Shown here piece by piece: positions 1-7,647 of a stretch of DNA of 10,027 nucleotides. Each line of letters begins with the position of its first letter. The stretch's first letter is position 1. Under the pieces are notes generated by a model, which had not been told where the DNA came from, ran no database searches, and saw only the letters and a program-made list of their open reading frames with translations. Position numbers and translations under genes: made by a program. The DNA is taken from positions 1 through 10,027 of the forward strand of contig JAJXUF010000116.1 in NCBI GenBank assembly GCA_021783175.1, in the 5' to 3' direction. The stretch comes from Pseudomonadota bacterium (lineage in GTDB: Bacteria > Pseudomonadota > Gammaproteobacteria > Acidiferrobacterales > UBA6901).

Positions 1-560
1 TCATCGCTGCCAACGAGCAGCCGATAATGCGCGCGCACCAGGTCACCCCGCTCCAGCTCGGCGATCGGAGCGATGAAGTCTTCCCAGTAGTCAGGGAAAA
101 CTCTGTTCGCACCCTCCTGATAAAACCAGCGGATTTCCCACGGCCGGCAGAGAAATATCCCGCGCAGTACGAGACCGCTGACACGCGCCGGATGAGCTTC
201 GGCGTATACCAGACTCAAAGTCGAACCCCAGGATCCACCAAACAAAACCCACTGCTTCACGCCAAGAAAATCGCGGATCGCCTCCATGTCCTCGACCAGC
301 TTCTGCGTCGTGTTGCCTTCCAGCGAAGCATGCGGCTTCGAGCGCCCCGCCCCACGCTGGTCGAATAAAATGATGCGATAGGCGGTCGGATCAAAGTAAC
401 AACGATGATAGTCCTCGCAACCGGAGCCCGGACCGCCGTGCACGAAGAGCACAGGAATGCCGCGCGGATTTCCCGATTCCTCAACGTACAGTACGTGCCC
501 ATCGGACACCGGCAAATGGTGAACCGCGTTAGGTCGGATATCTGGGAAAAGCTTGTGCAT
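1..560 (-). CDS. pip: Proline iminopeptidase (alpha/beta hydrolase, S33 family), 3' end outside window
   Basis: Predicted cytoplasmic aminopeptidase that removes N-terminal proline from peptides. The visible 186 residues, roughly 60 percent of the usual length of about 315, show the S33 family markers in order: the oxyanion-hole motif HGGPG at residues 41-45, DQRGAGRS at 67-74, and the nucleophile elbow GGSWGS at 108-113 with Ser110 as the nucleophile. The catalytic Asp and His lie in the missing C-terminal part. No signal peptide is seen, in line with the family. The ATG at 558-560 gives the standard family N-terminus (begins MHKLFPDIRP). It lies only 18 nt after the stop codon of the MBL-fold gene, and the nearest Shine-Dalgarno-like AAGGT is 15 nt upstream and overlaps that stop, so translational coupling is likely. 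Family assignment is very secure; substrate preference follows the family. Confidence 0.95.
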   Translation of the reverse strand, partial: MHKLFPDIRPNAVHHLPVSDGHVLYVEESGNPRGIPVLFVHGGPGSGCEDYHRCYFDPTAYRIILFDQRGAGRSKPHASLEGNTTQKLVEDMEAIRDFLGVKQWVLFGGSWGSTLSLVYAEAHPARVSGLVLRGIFLCRPWEIRWFYQEGANRVFPDYWEDFIAPIAELERGDLVRAHYRLLVGSD

Positions 561-578
561 AGTGGCCCGCTGGTGACC

Positions 579-1529
579 TTAGGAAGAATTCGAATTTTCT
601 AGGCTAGCGCGATGAATCAGGCCAGCCAGCCCTTCATTAAACGTCACCCAAGCATGATAGGGTTGAAGGTCCTTGTAGACCACCGGACGCATCGCTTGTT
701 CATCCATCCCGCTTTGTCTGCAGCGCGCCACGGAATTCGACAACGCTGCCAGGTAAGCCCGATACGTCAGCGCAACCTCACGGCCGCCCGGATCGCCATG
801 GCCGGGAACAAAATAGACCGCGTCACTCTTAAGTGCGCTATCGATGGCGCTCATGTTGCCCTGCAAGCTGCCCTCATCGGGGTCCGCCGCCCTTTGTGCG
901 AGCACCACATCACCCAGGAATATCGCTTTTGCCTCTCGCACTTCAAGCATAATGTCATTGTCAGTGGCGGCTAGCGCCGGATGAAATACAACAAAATGCC
1001 AGCCGCCCAGCGCCAACGTATCGCCCGCCTCGACAGCCAGGTCCGGCGTCACAATCTGTGTCCCCTTTACCGCGCCGTCGGTCAGGCGATTGAGTCGCGC
1101 GATCCAGCGTTTTCCCTCAGCCGGCGCCTTGGCCATCATGTGCGCATCGGCGTAAATGACGACCCTCGGATAGGCCGCCCGGATCGCTTGATTTCCGAGC
1201 CAATGATCTCCGCGCACACTGGTGTCAAAAATGCCAATGACCGGCTCGCTCGTTACGGAGCGAATCTTGCCGAGCAACAACTCGCCAACCTGCACGCTGC
1301 TGCCTGGATCGACGACGATGACGCCGCGAGGCGCAACGATGAACCCAGAATTGCCTTCAAAGCCCTGGTTTTGCCGATTCGGCAGTTCATTTGGGCCGCG
1401 CAGCACATAAACCGACTTGGCAATCTCAACGAGCGGATAGACACCCTTGATTGCCGGTGCCTTGCGGCTGCACCCGACAACCGTTATCGCCACCAAACCC
1501 GCTGCCATACACAATTGCAACTTCTTCAT
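579..1529 (-). CDS. MBL-fold hydrolase-like lipoprotein with degenerate zinc site 1
   Basis: 316 residues. The N-terminus is a lipoprotein signal peptide: MKK, a hydrophobic stretch to residue 19, and lipobox VVGC with Cys20; Ser follows, so outer-membrane sorting is plausible by the E. coli rule. The rest is a metallo-beta-lactamase fold resembling the SoxH/quinoprotein-relay type of MBL proteins: NSGFIV near 60-65, VVDPGSS at 72-78, DHWLGN at 108-113, ATDNDIML at 188-195, FLGDVV at 204-209 and VPGHGDP at 241-247. The signature HxHxDH reads S104-V-R106-G-D108-H109, so the first two histidines are missing, and the following zinc histidine is replaced by Ala188. Asp108, His109, Asp207 and His244 are kept. 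A good Shine-Dalgarno GGAGG lies 4 nt before the ATG at 1527-1529. It sits 63 nt after the dioxygenase gene; that gap holds a small hairpin (CGACA/TGTCG, 1553-1565) but no obvious terminator. Fold is secure; catalytic activity is doubtful. Confidence 0.9.
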   Translation of the reverse strand: MKKLQLCMAAGLVAITVVGCSRKAPAIKGVYPLVEIAKSVYVLRGPNELPNRQNQGFEGNSGFIVAPRGVIVVDPGSSVQVGELLLGKIRSVTSEPVIGIFDTSVRGDHWLGNQAIRAAYPRVVIYADAHMMAKAPAEGKRWIARLNRLTDGAVKGTQIVTPDLAVEAGDTLALGGWHFVVFHPALAATDNDIMLEVREAKAIFLGDVVLAQRAADPDEGSLQGNMSAIDSALKSDAVYFVPGHGDPGGREVALTYRAYLAALSNSVARCRQSGMDEQAMRPVVYKDLQPYHAWVTFNEGLAGLIHRASLENSNSS

Positions 1530-1592
1530 TTCACCTCCAAAACTGGAACACCCGACAAGCTGTCGCCGCCCAAAACGATTGCCCGCTGACTA

Positions 1593-2408
1593 CTATTTCG
1601 TACCCAGGGCCTCACCAAAGGCGACGCTCAGCATGCTGATTGCGCCGAGCTCGACACCATCCGTTAACACACGCAATCCATCCGTCGGTCGCCGCAGCGC
1701 CACGATATAAACAAGCGGCAAATAATGTTCCAGCGTTGGAACGCTGAGCGCCGCAGCACTACCCAGCTGTTCTAGATGCAGCAGCGCATTGTCGTCGTTA
1801 GCGGCCAGCCGACCTCGAACAGTAGCGTTGAATTCACTGGCCCACGGTCTCGCAGCCGCATCCCCCGCCCAGTCTACGGCCCCGAGGTTATGGACAACGT
1901 TCCCACTTCCCATCAACAGCACACCCTCGTCGCGCAATGGCGCTAGCCGTTGCGCCATCCGATAGTGATACTCGGGCGGTTGCGTCGCGTCGATACTAAG
2001 TTGTATCACCGGAATATCGGCCTGCGGATAGACATGCACAAGTATCGACCAGGCGCCGTGATCCAGACCCCACTCCTTCGTGTCCTCAAGCACGTTGACC
2101 GGCGCAAGCAAACTCTTCACTCGCGCTGCCAAGGCCGGGCTGCCGGCGGCTGGATAGCGAACTTCGTAGAGTGCCTGGGGAAAGCCTCCGAAATCATGAA
2201 TCGTACGCGGCTGTGCCATGGCTGTTACCGCGGTTCCCCTAGTGAACCAGTGCGCGGAAACGCAAACTATGCCGGTAGGTTTACCCGTTTCAACACCGAA
2301 CCTCTCCCAGGCCAGGGTATGCTGGTTTTTCTCCAAGGTGTTCATGGGACTGCCGTGACCAAAAAAAGCCACAGGCATGGTGCCCGATACCTTCCCCGCT
2401 ATCGCCAT
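1593..2408 (-). CDS. ygiD: Extradiol ring-cleavage dioxygenase, LigB/DODA (YgiD-like) family
   Basis: 271 residues, the usual length for the class III extradiol family that includes E. coli YgiD and plant 4,5-DOPA dioxygenase; these cleave catechol-type substrates with oxygen. Histidines in the expected family contexts are His18 (GHGSPM), His53 (SAHWF), His173 (SGNVVHN) and His228 (LEHYLPL), plus the conserved DHGAW at 116-120. No signal peptide is seen. The frame is open upstream to 2672, but the start at 2406-2408 is chosen because AAAGGAGGTG ends 7 nt before it and the protein then begins just before the family's first motif (MPVAFFGHGSP). The upstream 88 codons are low-complexity and overlap the prfC leader. 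It is first in a leftward run with the MBL-fold protein and pip. The natural substrate cannot be read from the sequence; the symbol marks family resemblance, not proven orthology. Confidence 0.92.
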   Translation of the reverse strand: MAIAGKVSGTMPVAFFGHGSPMNTLEKNQHTLAWERFGVETGKPTGIVCVSAHWFTRGTAVTAMAQPRTIHDFGGFPQALYEVRYPAAGSPALAARVKSLLAPVNVLEDTKEWGLDHGAWSILVHVYPQADIPVIQLSIDATQPPEYHYRMAQRLAPLRDEGVLLMGSGNVVHNLGAVDWAGDAAARPWASEFNATVRGRLAANDDNALLHLEQLGSAAALSVPTLEHYLPLVYIVALRRPTDGLRVLTDGVELGAISMLSVAFGEALGTK

Positions 2409-2499
2409 CCGCCCGCACCTCCTTTCTTCACTTAGCGCCAAAAGATCGCCCAGACCGCCGCTCTTGCGAGCGCCCGCTTGGCCCACCCCGGCACCGGCT

Positions 2500-2528
2500 T
2501 TCGAGACCACGCACGATTCCAGTATAAT
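2500..2528 (+). promoter_or_regulatory. Candidate sigma70-type promoter for prfC (possibly bidirectional)
   Basis: A perfect TATAAT lies at 2523-2528. The -35 element at 17-bp spacing (2500-2505, TTCGAG) is poor. It would give a prfC leader of roughly 120 nt. The -10 lies in the 9-nt palindrome GTATAATAC (2522-2530), so the other strand reads TATACT (2521-2526), a plausible -10 for the divergent dioxygenase gene, again with a weak -35. The role is inferred from position and the -10 match. Confidence 0.45.
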
Positions 2529-2615
2529 ACAGGGTTTTTCGCTTCCGACGCCTTTCGCAACGCGATCCATCCGCGCCAAACACGCACTGCGGGAAGGGAG
2601 GAAGCGAGCCCGCAC

Positions 2616-2628
2616 CCGGCCTCGCCGG
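2616..2628 (+). other. Small GC hairpin in the prfC leader
   Basis: CCGGC (2616-2620) and GCCGG (2624-2628) flank a 3-nt CTC loop, within a GC-rich stretch 14 nt before the prfC Shine-Dalgarno. A purine-rich GGGAGGAAG lies further up (2596-2604) but no start codon follows at a usable distance, so it is an unused Shine-Dalgarno-like sequence. Any effect on prfC translation is speculative. Confidence 0.3.
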
Positions 2629-2656
2629 CCGCGGCCAGCACCGAGGAAACAAAGGC

Positions 2657-4243
2657 ATGTACAACGGTTCACTGGTTGACGAAGTCAACCGCAGGCGAAC
2701 TTTCGCGATCATCTCCCATCCGGATGCGGGCAAAACCACGCTTACCGAAAAACTTCTTCTGTTTGGCGGCGCGATCCAGCTCGCCGGAACGGTAAAAGGG
2801 CGCAAAGCAGCGCGCCACGCCACCTCTGATTGGATGGAATTGGAGAAACAGCGCGGTATCTCCGTAACCTCTTCGGTTATGCAGTTCCCCTATCGCGACA
2901 AGATCGTCAATTTGCTGGACACACCCGGCCACGAGGACTTCTCGGAAGATACCTACCGTACTCTCACAGCGGTCGATTCCGCCCTCATGGTGATCGATAT
3001 CGCCAAGGGTGTGGAAGAGCGCACCATCAAGCTGATGGAAATCTGCCGTCTGCGCACCACACCCATCACCACATTCATCAACAAGCTCGACCGCGAAGGC
3101 CGTGACCCCATGGAAGTGCTGGACGAAGTCGAGCGCGTGCTCAAAATCCAGTGCGCACCGGTAACCTGGCCTATCGGCATGGGCAAACGTTTTCGCGGCA
3201 TCTACCACCTGCACGACGAATGTGTGCACCTCTACTCACCGCACCACGGCGGGCGCATCAACGCTGGCGAGGTCATCCACGACTTGGATAATCCACGTCT
3301 GGATGAGGTATTGGGAGAACAGGCTGCGGAACTGCGCGCCGAGGTAGCTCTAGTGCGTGGAGCCAGCCATGCATTCGATCGGGCGGCCTACTTGGCAGGA
3401 AAACAAACCCCGGTATTTTTCGGTTCGGCGATCAACAATTTCGGCGTGCAAGAACTGCTCGACAGCTTTGTCGAGGTGGCTCCTGCTCCGCAACCGCGCG
3501 ACGGCGGGCGCATCGTGAATGCCGACGAACCCAGCTTCAGCGGCTTCGTCTTCAAGATCCAGGCCAATATGGATCCCAACCATCGTGATCGGATCGCATT
3601 CGTGCGCGTATGTTCCGGCAAGTACACTCCTGGCATGAAACTGTTTCACGTACGCATCGGGCGCGAAGTGATTGTCTCCAATGCCATCACTTTCATGGCG
3701 CAGGAGCGAGTGGCGGCCGCGGAAGCCTATGCAGGCGACATTATCGGTCTGCACAATCACGGCACCATGCGCATCGGGGACACTTTTACGCAGAAAGAAG
3801 TCCTCAAATTCAGCGGAATCCCGAATTTCGCACCGGAAATCTTTCGCCGCGCGCAGATTCGCAATCCAATGAAGACCAAGGCGCTGCAGAAGGGCCTGGA
3901 CCAGTTAACCGAAGAAGGCGCTACCCAGTTGTTTCGGCCGCTGGCGAGCAACGACCTGATACTGGGTGCGGTAGGGACTTTGCAGTTCGACGTCGTTGCA
4001 CACCGCCTGCAGAACGAGTATGGCGTGGATGCGGTGTTTGAACCCGTGGCGGTACAGAGTGCCCGCTGGGTCGCATGCCGCGACGCTAAAACCTTGGCGG
4101 AATTTGAAAATAAGTTGCGCGACCACCTGGCGCGCGATAGCGCCGGTGAACTTGCCTATCTAGCGCCTTCGCGCGTCAATCTGCAGCTGACCATGGAAAG
4201 ATGGCCGCAGGTGGATTTCCACACGACACGCGAACAAAGCTAA
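2657..4243 (+). CDS. prfC: Peptide chain release factor 3 (RF3), translational GTPase
   Basis: 528 residues against 529 in E. coli RF3, and full length. This cytoplasmic GTPase removes RF1/RF2 from the ribosome after peptide release and takes part in post-peptidyl-transfer quality control. The G domain is complete: P-loop SHPDAGKTT at 20-28, switch I GISVTSS at 67-73 with Thr71, DTPGHEDF at 88-95, and NKLD at 142-145. The RF3-specific SHPDAGKTT, rather than the AHVDHGKTT of EF-G, TypA and LepA relatives, separates it from those proteins, and the rest ([19 protein letters not shown] near 295-313, and the C-terminal domain) follows RF3 throughout. Start at 2657 is supported by GAGGA at 2643-2647, 9 nt upstream, and by the family N-terminus (short leader, then [10 protein letters not shown]). 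It is divergent from the dioxygenase gene and convergent with typA, so it is probably monocistronic. Confidence 0.98.
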   Translation: MYNGSLVDEVNRRRTFAIISHPDAGKTTLTEKLLLFGGAIQLAGTVKGRKAARHATSDWMELEKQRGISVTSSVMQFPYRDKIVNLLDTPGHEDFSEDTYRTLTAVDSALMVIDIAKGVEERTIKLMEICRLRTTPITTFINKLDREGRDPMEVLDEVERVLKIQCAPVTWPIGMGKRFRGIYHLHDECVHLYSPHHGGRINAGEVIHDLDNPRLDEVLGEQAAELRAEVALVRGASHAFDRAAYLAGKQTPVFFGSAINNFGVQELLDSFVEVAPAPQPRDGGRIVNADEPSFSGFVFKIQANMDPNHRDRIAFVRVCSGKYTPGMKLFHVRIGREVIVSNAITFMAQERVAAAEAYAGDIIGLHNHGTMRIGDTFTQKEVLKFSGIPNFAPEIFRRAQIRNPMKTKALQKGLDQLTEEGATQLFRPLASNDLILGAVGTLQFDVVAHRLQNEYGVDAVFEPVAVQSARWVACRDAKTLAEFENKLRDHLARDSAGELAYLAPSRVNLQLTMERWPQVDFHTTREQS

Positions 4244-4247
4244 ATAG

Positions 4248-4307
4248 GACCGCCGCGCAGGGCGAAAAACGCGCAAACGTTCATAGCCCCGCGATTGCCT
4301 GGCGGTC
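4248..4307. terminator. Structured spacer between convergent prfC and typA, possible bidirectional terminator
   Basis: Nested inverted repeats fill nearly the whole gap. The outer arms GACCGCC (4248-4254) and GGCGGTC (4301-4307) match perfectly. Inside them CGCAGGGC (4256-4263) pairs with GCCCCGCG (4286-4293) with one mismatch, and AACG (4268-4271) pairs with CGTT (4278-4281) around a 6-nt loop. The last base of the outer arm is the first base of the typA stop codon complement. Neither strand shows a U tract, so this is not a classical intrinsic terminator. The convergent position suggests ending or protecting both transcripts. Confidence 0.35.
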
Positions 4308-6130
4308 TAGCTCGCGGCGCTGGCGCGTTCCGCGCGTTTGCGGTCGGTTTCCTTGAGATGCCGCTTACGCAAGCGAATGTGGTTTGGCGTCACCTCTACA
4401 AGTTCATCGTCCTCGATGAACTCCAGTGCCCGCTCCAGCGTCAGCTGAATCGGTGGCGTCAGGATGATGGCATCATCCGAACCGGAGGCGCGGACATTGG
4501 TCAGCTGCTTTCCCTTCATGGCGTTGACCACGAGATCATTGTCGCGTGTGTGGATGCCGATAATCATGCCCTCGTACATCTCCTCTCCCGGGGAAATGAA
4601 CATGCGACCGCGCTCCTGCAGGTTCCACAGTGCGTAGGCGACGCTGGTGCCGACACCGTTCGAAATGAGCACACCGTTCACGCGTCCGCCCATTTCGCCC
4701 TTCTTCATCGCAGCGTAGTGATCAAACACGTGGTAGATCAACCCGCTGCCGGCGGTGGCTGTCAGAAACTCCGTTTGAAATCCAATTAGACCACGCGCCG
4801 GAATCATGTACTCCAGGCGCACGCGTCCTTTGCCATCCGGCTCCATGTTAAGCAAGTCGCCCTTACGCGATCCGAGCTTTTCCATGACCGCGCCCTGATG
4901 CTGGCTTTCGACATCTACCGTCAGCAATTCGTAAGGCTCCTGCTTTTCGCCGTCCACTTCCTTAATAATTACTTGTGGTCGCGAAACGCCGAGCTCGTAG
5001 CCCTCGCGGCGCATGTTTTCGATGAGAATCCCAAGATGCAGCTCGCCGCGGCCGGAAACGCGAAATTTGTCCGGGCTGCCGGTGTCCTCAACGCGCAGCG
5101 CCACGTTGGTGATCAACTCACGCTGGAGGCGTTCGCGCAACTGACGGCTGGTGACGTATTTGCCGTCCTGGCCTGCAAACGGCGAATTATTGACCTCAAA
5201 CGACATGGTTACAGTCGGTTCGTCCACCGACAAAGGCGGCAGAGCCACGACGTTTGCCGGGTCGCAAAACGTGTCGGAAATGTGCGGTGCGTCGATCCCG
5301 GTTATGGCAACAATATCGCCGGCAGAGGCGGATTCCACTTCCAGGCGCTCGAGCCCCATGAAACCGAGCACCTGCAATACCTTGGCCGAGCGCGTCTTGC
5401 CCGCCGCATCGATCACGGCAATCTGCTGGTTGGGTTTGACGACCCCGCGGGAAATGCGCCCCACGGCGATGGCGCCGACATAGCTCGAATAGTCGAGGCT
5501 AGACACCTGCATCTGAAAGGGCCCATCCAGGTCCACATCCGGCGCCGGCACGTGCTTGATGATCGTTTCAAACAGCGGTGTCATGTCGCCGTCGCGCACG
5601 TCCGGCTCGAGCCCGGCATAACCATTGAGCGCAGAGGCATAAACAACCGGAAAATCCAGCTGTTCCTCCGTGGCCCCCAGCTTGTCAAAAAGATCGAAAG
5701 TCTGGTCGAGCACCCAGTTGGGGCGGGCGCCGGGGCGGTCAACCTTGTTGATCACCACTATCGGCTTCAATCCCTGCGCGAAAGCCTTGCGCGTCACAAA
5801 GCGGGTCTGCGGCATGGGCCCGTCCATGGCATCCACGAGCAGGAGAACTGAGTCCACCATCGAAAGCACGCGCTCGACCTCACCACCAAAGTCGGCGTGT
5901 CCCGGGGTGTCGATAATATTGATGCGATAGTCCTGCCAGCGTATGGCCGTGTTCTTGGCCAGAATGGTGATGCCGCGCTCCTTTTCCAGATCATTCGAAT
6001 CCATGATTCGAGTGCCAACCTGTTGGTGCGCGGCAAAGGTGCCGGACTGCTGCAGCAGTTTGTCCACAAGTGTGGTTTTGCCATGATCGACATGAGCGAT
6101 GATGGCTATATTGCGCAATTTTTGTATCAC
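4307..6130 (-). CDS. typA: Ribosome-associated translational GTPase TypA/BipA
   Basis: 607 residues, the same length as E. coli BipA/TypA. This GTPase binds the 70S ribosome, aids large-subunit assembly at low temperature, and is linked to stress adaptation. G motifs: AHVDHGKTT at 12-20, ERGITI at 51-56, DTPGHADF at 74-81, NKVD at 128-131. The C-terminal half has the TypA-specific stretches [25 protein letters not shown] and a lysine/arginine-rich end ([20 protein letters not shown]), which mark TypA rather than EF-G or LepA. The start is a GTG at 6128-6130: it gives the family N-terminus (E. coli has [11 protein letters not shown], here [11 protein letters not shown]) and the exact family length. 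Only a weak GGAA precedes it. The frame stays open to 6223, but those 31 codons cover the promoter and have no family match. Convergent with prfC. Confidence 0.98.
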   Translation of the reverse strand: MIQKLRNIAIIAHVDHGKTTLVDKLLQQSGTFAAHQQVGTRIMDSNDLEKERGITILAKNTAIRWQDYRINIIDTPGHADFGGEVERVLSMVDSVLLLVDAMDGPMPQTRFVTRKAFAQGLKPIVVINKVDRPGARPNWVLDQTFDLFDKLGATEEQLDFPVVYASALNGYAGLEPDVRDGDMTPLFETIIKHVPAPDVDLDGPFQMQVSSLDYSSYVGAIAVGRISRGVVKPNQQIAVIDAAGKTRSAKVLQVLGFMGLERLEVESASAGDIVAITGIDAPHISDTFCDPANVVALPPLSVDEPTVTMSFEVNNSPFAGQDGKYVTSRQLRERLQRELITNVALRVEDTGSPDKFRVSGRGELHLGILIENMRREGYELGVSRPQVIIKEVDGEKQEPYELLTVDVESQHQGAVMEKLGSRKGDLLNMEPDGKGRVRLEYMIPARGLIGFQTEFLTATAGSGLIYHVFDHYAAMKKGEMGGRVNGVLISNGVGTSVAYALWNLQERGRMFISPGEEMYEGMIIGIHTRDNDLVVNAMKGKQLTNVRASGSDDAIILTPPIQLTLERALEFIEDDELVEVTPNHIRLRKRHLKETDRKRAERASAAS

Positions 6131-6164
6131 GTGAAGTTCCAGAATTACCGCAAAAAGGGCGAGA

Positions 6165-6170
6165 ATTATA
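6165..6170 (-). promoter_or_regulatory. Candidate -10 element of the typA promoter
   Basis: The minus strand reads TATAAT, a perfect -10, preceded directly by ATG and followed by TCTCGCCC. Transcription would begin near 6158 and leave a leader of about 28 nt before the typA GTG. No good -35 is seen at 16-18 bp spacing (around 6187-6194 the minus strand reads GTCGTG-like sequence), so an activator or a weak promoter is possible. Confidence 0.5.
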
Positions 6171-6216
6171 CATGAATTGGGTGGAAACACGACTGTTGCT
6201 GCAATCCCAGGGAAAT

Positions 6217-6233
6217 CGGCCAATATCAGGCCG
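6217..6233 (-). terminator. Weak hairpin between the DUF155 gene and typA
   Basis: CGGCC (6217-6221) and GGCCG (6229-6233) form a 5-bp stem around a 7-nt AT-rich loop, flanked by AAAT on the left and TTT on the right on the plus strand. On the minus strand it is followed by ATTTCCC. It lies about 40 nt after the DUF155 stop and ahead of the typA promoter, where a terminator would be expected, but stem and U tract are both short. Confidence 0.3.
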
Positions 6234-6271
6234 TTTGCGCGGCAACCTGTACGCCGCCATCCCGGCCGACC

Positions 6272-7105
6272 TCAGTGTTTCATCCAGATTTCATAGGTAT
6301 ACAGCACCACTTCGATCACGATCAGTATCACGATATACCACTCAACCCGCAGCATGCGACGGTTGTGTAGCAGGTTGAGAGTGGTCTGCGCGGTGTTTGA
6401 AATTAACGCAAGTTTGCGCTCAAGCACGGTATTGCGCTCGCGCAGCTCGTATTCCGTTTCAAGCCGCAGATATAGCCTTTCGAGGTCAGGTTGGTCCCAG
6501 AGCAGGTCGGGTTTGTCCTGAATTTCCACGCGCCCAATCATCCTTGCCTGCACCAGCAGGGTCCCGCCGATATGTCGCAGCAAGCTTTTGAGGATGCGCG
6601 CGCCGCCCCCTTCGCGCTCGATCTGCTGAGCCAACGGCTCTATGACGTCGAAAGCTCCGGCCATCGTTGCTTCATAGCGCTGCAAGGCGACGCTTCTTGC
6701 AAGCACAATAGCAATGACTTTGAGGCGCGGTAGGCTCAGGTCGGAAACGCCGATGCCGTCGGCGACCGCGCCTTGTGACTGAGCGTTGCTTACGAATATG
6801 CGTGTGTCTTCAGTTTCCAGGCGGACTAGCGGCCTTTCCATGCGCGGACGAAGCTCTTCAAGGAACACCTTCTGTTCGGAATCGCTCAGATTGAACAGCA
6901 CCACGGCACCGTAGCGGAAAAGCATGGCGAGGCCGCTCGCACCCGCCGGTACCGCCAGGGGCGCATACTCAAGCGGGCTTTCGTACAAGCCGCGCAGGTG
7001 AAGTCGTTCGCTTACCAGGTAGGCGCGCACCGTCACCGGTGTGTCGCCGGCCAGTTGTGCTCCGAACTCCGTTGGAATGGGAACAACCGTCTTCGAGTTT
7101 TGCAC
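6272..7105 (-). CDS. RMD1/YagE family (DUF155) protein with C-terminal membrane anchor
   Basis: 277 residues from the chosen start. The DUF155/RMD1 pattern is visible: FRYGAVVLFN at about 63-72, LARSVALQRYE at about 135-145, then DKPDLLWDQPDLERLYLRL at about 197-215, a charged helical segment with coiled-coil character (to about 232), and one C-terminal transmembrane segment at about 256-274 (WYIVILIVIEVV), so the protein is tail-anchored with its bulk probably in the cytoplasm. Yeast RMD1 and RMD8 are relatives, and the mitochondrial member supports mitochondrial translation; the bacterial function is not established. The frame is open to 7357, overlapping the next gene and a strong stem-loop, so I chose the GTG at 7103-7105, with AGGGG 5 nt upstream. 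The adjacent TTG at 7106-7108 is an alternative. It follows the secreted-protein gene by 98 nt. Family assignment is good; start is moderately sure. Confidence 0.85.
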   Translation of the reverse strand: MQNSKTVVPIPTEFGAQLAGDTPVTVRAYLVSERLHLRGLYESPLEYAPLAVPAGASGLAMLFRYGAVVLFNLSDSEQKVFLEELRPRMERPLVRLETEDTRIFVSNAQSQGAVADGIGVSDLSLPRLKVIAIVLARSVALQRYEATMAGAFDVIEPLAQQIEREGGGARILKSLLRHIGGTLLVQARMIGRVEIQDKPDLLWDQPDLERLYLRLETEYELRERNTVLERKLALISNTAQTTLNLLHNRRMLRVEWYIVILIVIEVVLYTYEIWMKH

Positions 7106-7150
7106 CAACGCCCCTCGCCTCAATAGCTGCTGCGGGGAACATCTAGCTTG

Positions 7151-7195
7151 GCCGGCCCTTGCCTGATTCAGGCGGACATGGGGCAAGCGGCCGGC
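7151..7195 (-). terminator. Strong stem-loop downstream of the secreted-protein gene
   Basis: The arms GCCGGCCCTTGCC (7151-7163) and GGCAAGcGGCCGGC (7182-7195) give 13 base pairs with one bulged base (7188) and an 18-nt loop. The loop side includes part of a second palindrome, GCCTGATTCAGGC (7161-7173), which would compete with the main stem. It begins 8 nt after the stop of the secreted-protein gene on the minus strand. No U tract follows, so Rho-independent termination is uncertain; 3'-end protection or attenuation before the DUF155 gene is equally possible. Confidence 0.45.
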
Positions 7196-7203
7196 CGCCG
7201 AGA

Positions 7204-7599
7204 TCAGTTCAGATAGTGCGACGCTTTTGCTGAGTAGACCGAAGTACATTCGCTTGACGGTGGGGTACGCTCTACCGATAACAGCGAACCATTGCCAAGC
7301 GTGTTCTTGATCTGCACGGCCGACTGATAGATTGGGCTCGTCGTGGGGATATAGCAATAAAAATACCGTCCGGACGCATCCTGCCCATAGAAGTAAAGCA
7401 GTCCGCCAGCATACCCGCCTGCGCCAATATAAGTGCTCACCGTAGTCGGCGCGTTATTGAAGCGATTGTTGAAAGTGCCATACATATAGGTCGCATTTGG
7501 GTCGACATAAACGTAACCCGGCACGTAATCGCCCTGTGCCCAAACCTGGCCCGAAAATACGCCGCAAACCAGCGCCAGCGCCAGGAGAGATTTCTTCAT
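7204..7599 (-). CDS. Small secreted tyrosine-rich protein of unknown function
   Basis: 131 residues. A clear Sec signal peptide opens the protein: MKK, then a hydrophobic core LLALALVCGVF, then a likely cleavage after VWA (residues 19-21) before QG. The mature part of about 110 residues is rich in Tyr (15), Gly, Ser and Asn, nearly lacks charge in its first half, and has just two cysteines (Cys82 and Cys118) that could form one disulfide in the periplasm. Short aromatic stretches alternate with turns (VPGYVYVDPNATYMYG; GGLLYFYGQ; RYFYCYIP), which suggests a small all-beta fold. I do not recognise a family. The start at 7597-7599 is chosen over an upstream in-frame codon because AAGGAG lies 9 nt before it and the signal peptide begins there. 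It follows the single-pass membrane protein gene by 48 nt, so the two are probably cotranscribed. Confidence 0.85.
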   Translation of the reverse strand: MKKSLLALALVCGVFSGQVWAQGDYVPGYVYVDPNATYMYGTFNNRFNNAPTTVSTYIGAGGYAGGLLYFYGQDASGRYFYCYIPTTSPIYQSAVQIKNTLGNGSLLSVERTPPSSECTSVYSAKASHYLN

Positions 7600-7647
7600 G
7601 TTTGTTGTCTCCTTCGAGATTGCCCTGCATGCCGGCTCCACTCCGGC

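Noticed and set aside
1553..1565. Hairpin CGACA-AGC-TGTCG between the dioxygenase and MBL genes as a terminator
   Set aside because: 5-bp stem, no U tract; more likely incidental within a probable operon.
981..1589. 202-codon open frame on the plus strand opposite the MBL-fold gene
   Set aside because: Shadow frame; composition is unlike a folded protein and it covers the Shine-Dalgarno of the real gene.
2409..2672. 88-codon upstream extension of the dioxygenase frame
   Set aside because: It overlaps the prfC start and promoter, has low-complexity basic composition, and the internal ATG at 2408 has a near-perfect Shine-Dalgarno and gives family length.
4898..5851. 317-codon open frame on the plus strand inside typA
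   Set aside because: Antisense shadow of a GC-rich gene; the product is His/Arg-rich with no domain and no Shine-Dalgarno.
6131..6223. 31-codon upstream extension of typA
   Set aside because: It covers a TATAAT promoter element and has no family match; the GTG at 6130 gives exactly 607 residues and the known N-terminus.
7106..7357. Upstream extension of the DUF155 frame into the secreted-protein gene
   Set aside because: It would run through a strong stem-loop and 154 bases of another well-supported gene; the extra residues do not look like DUF155.
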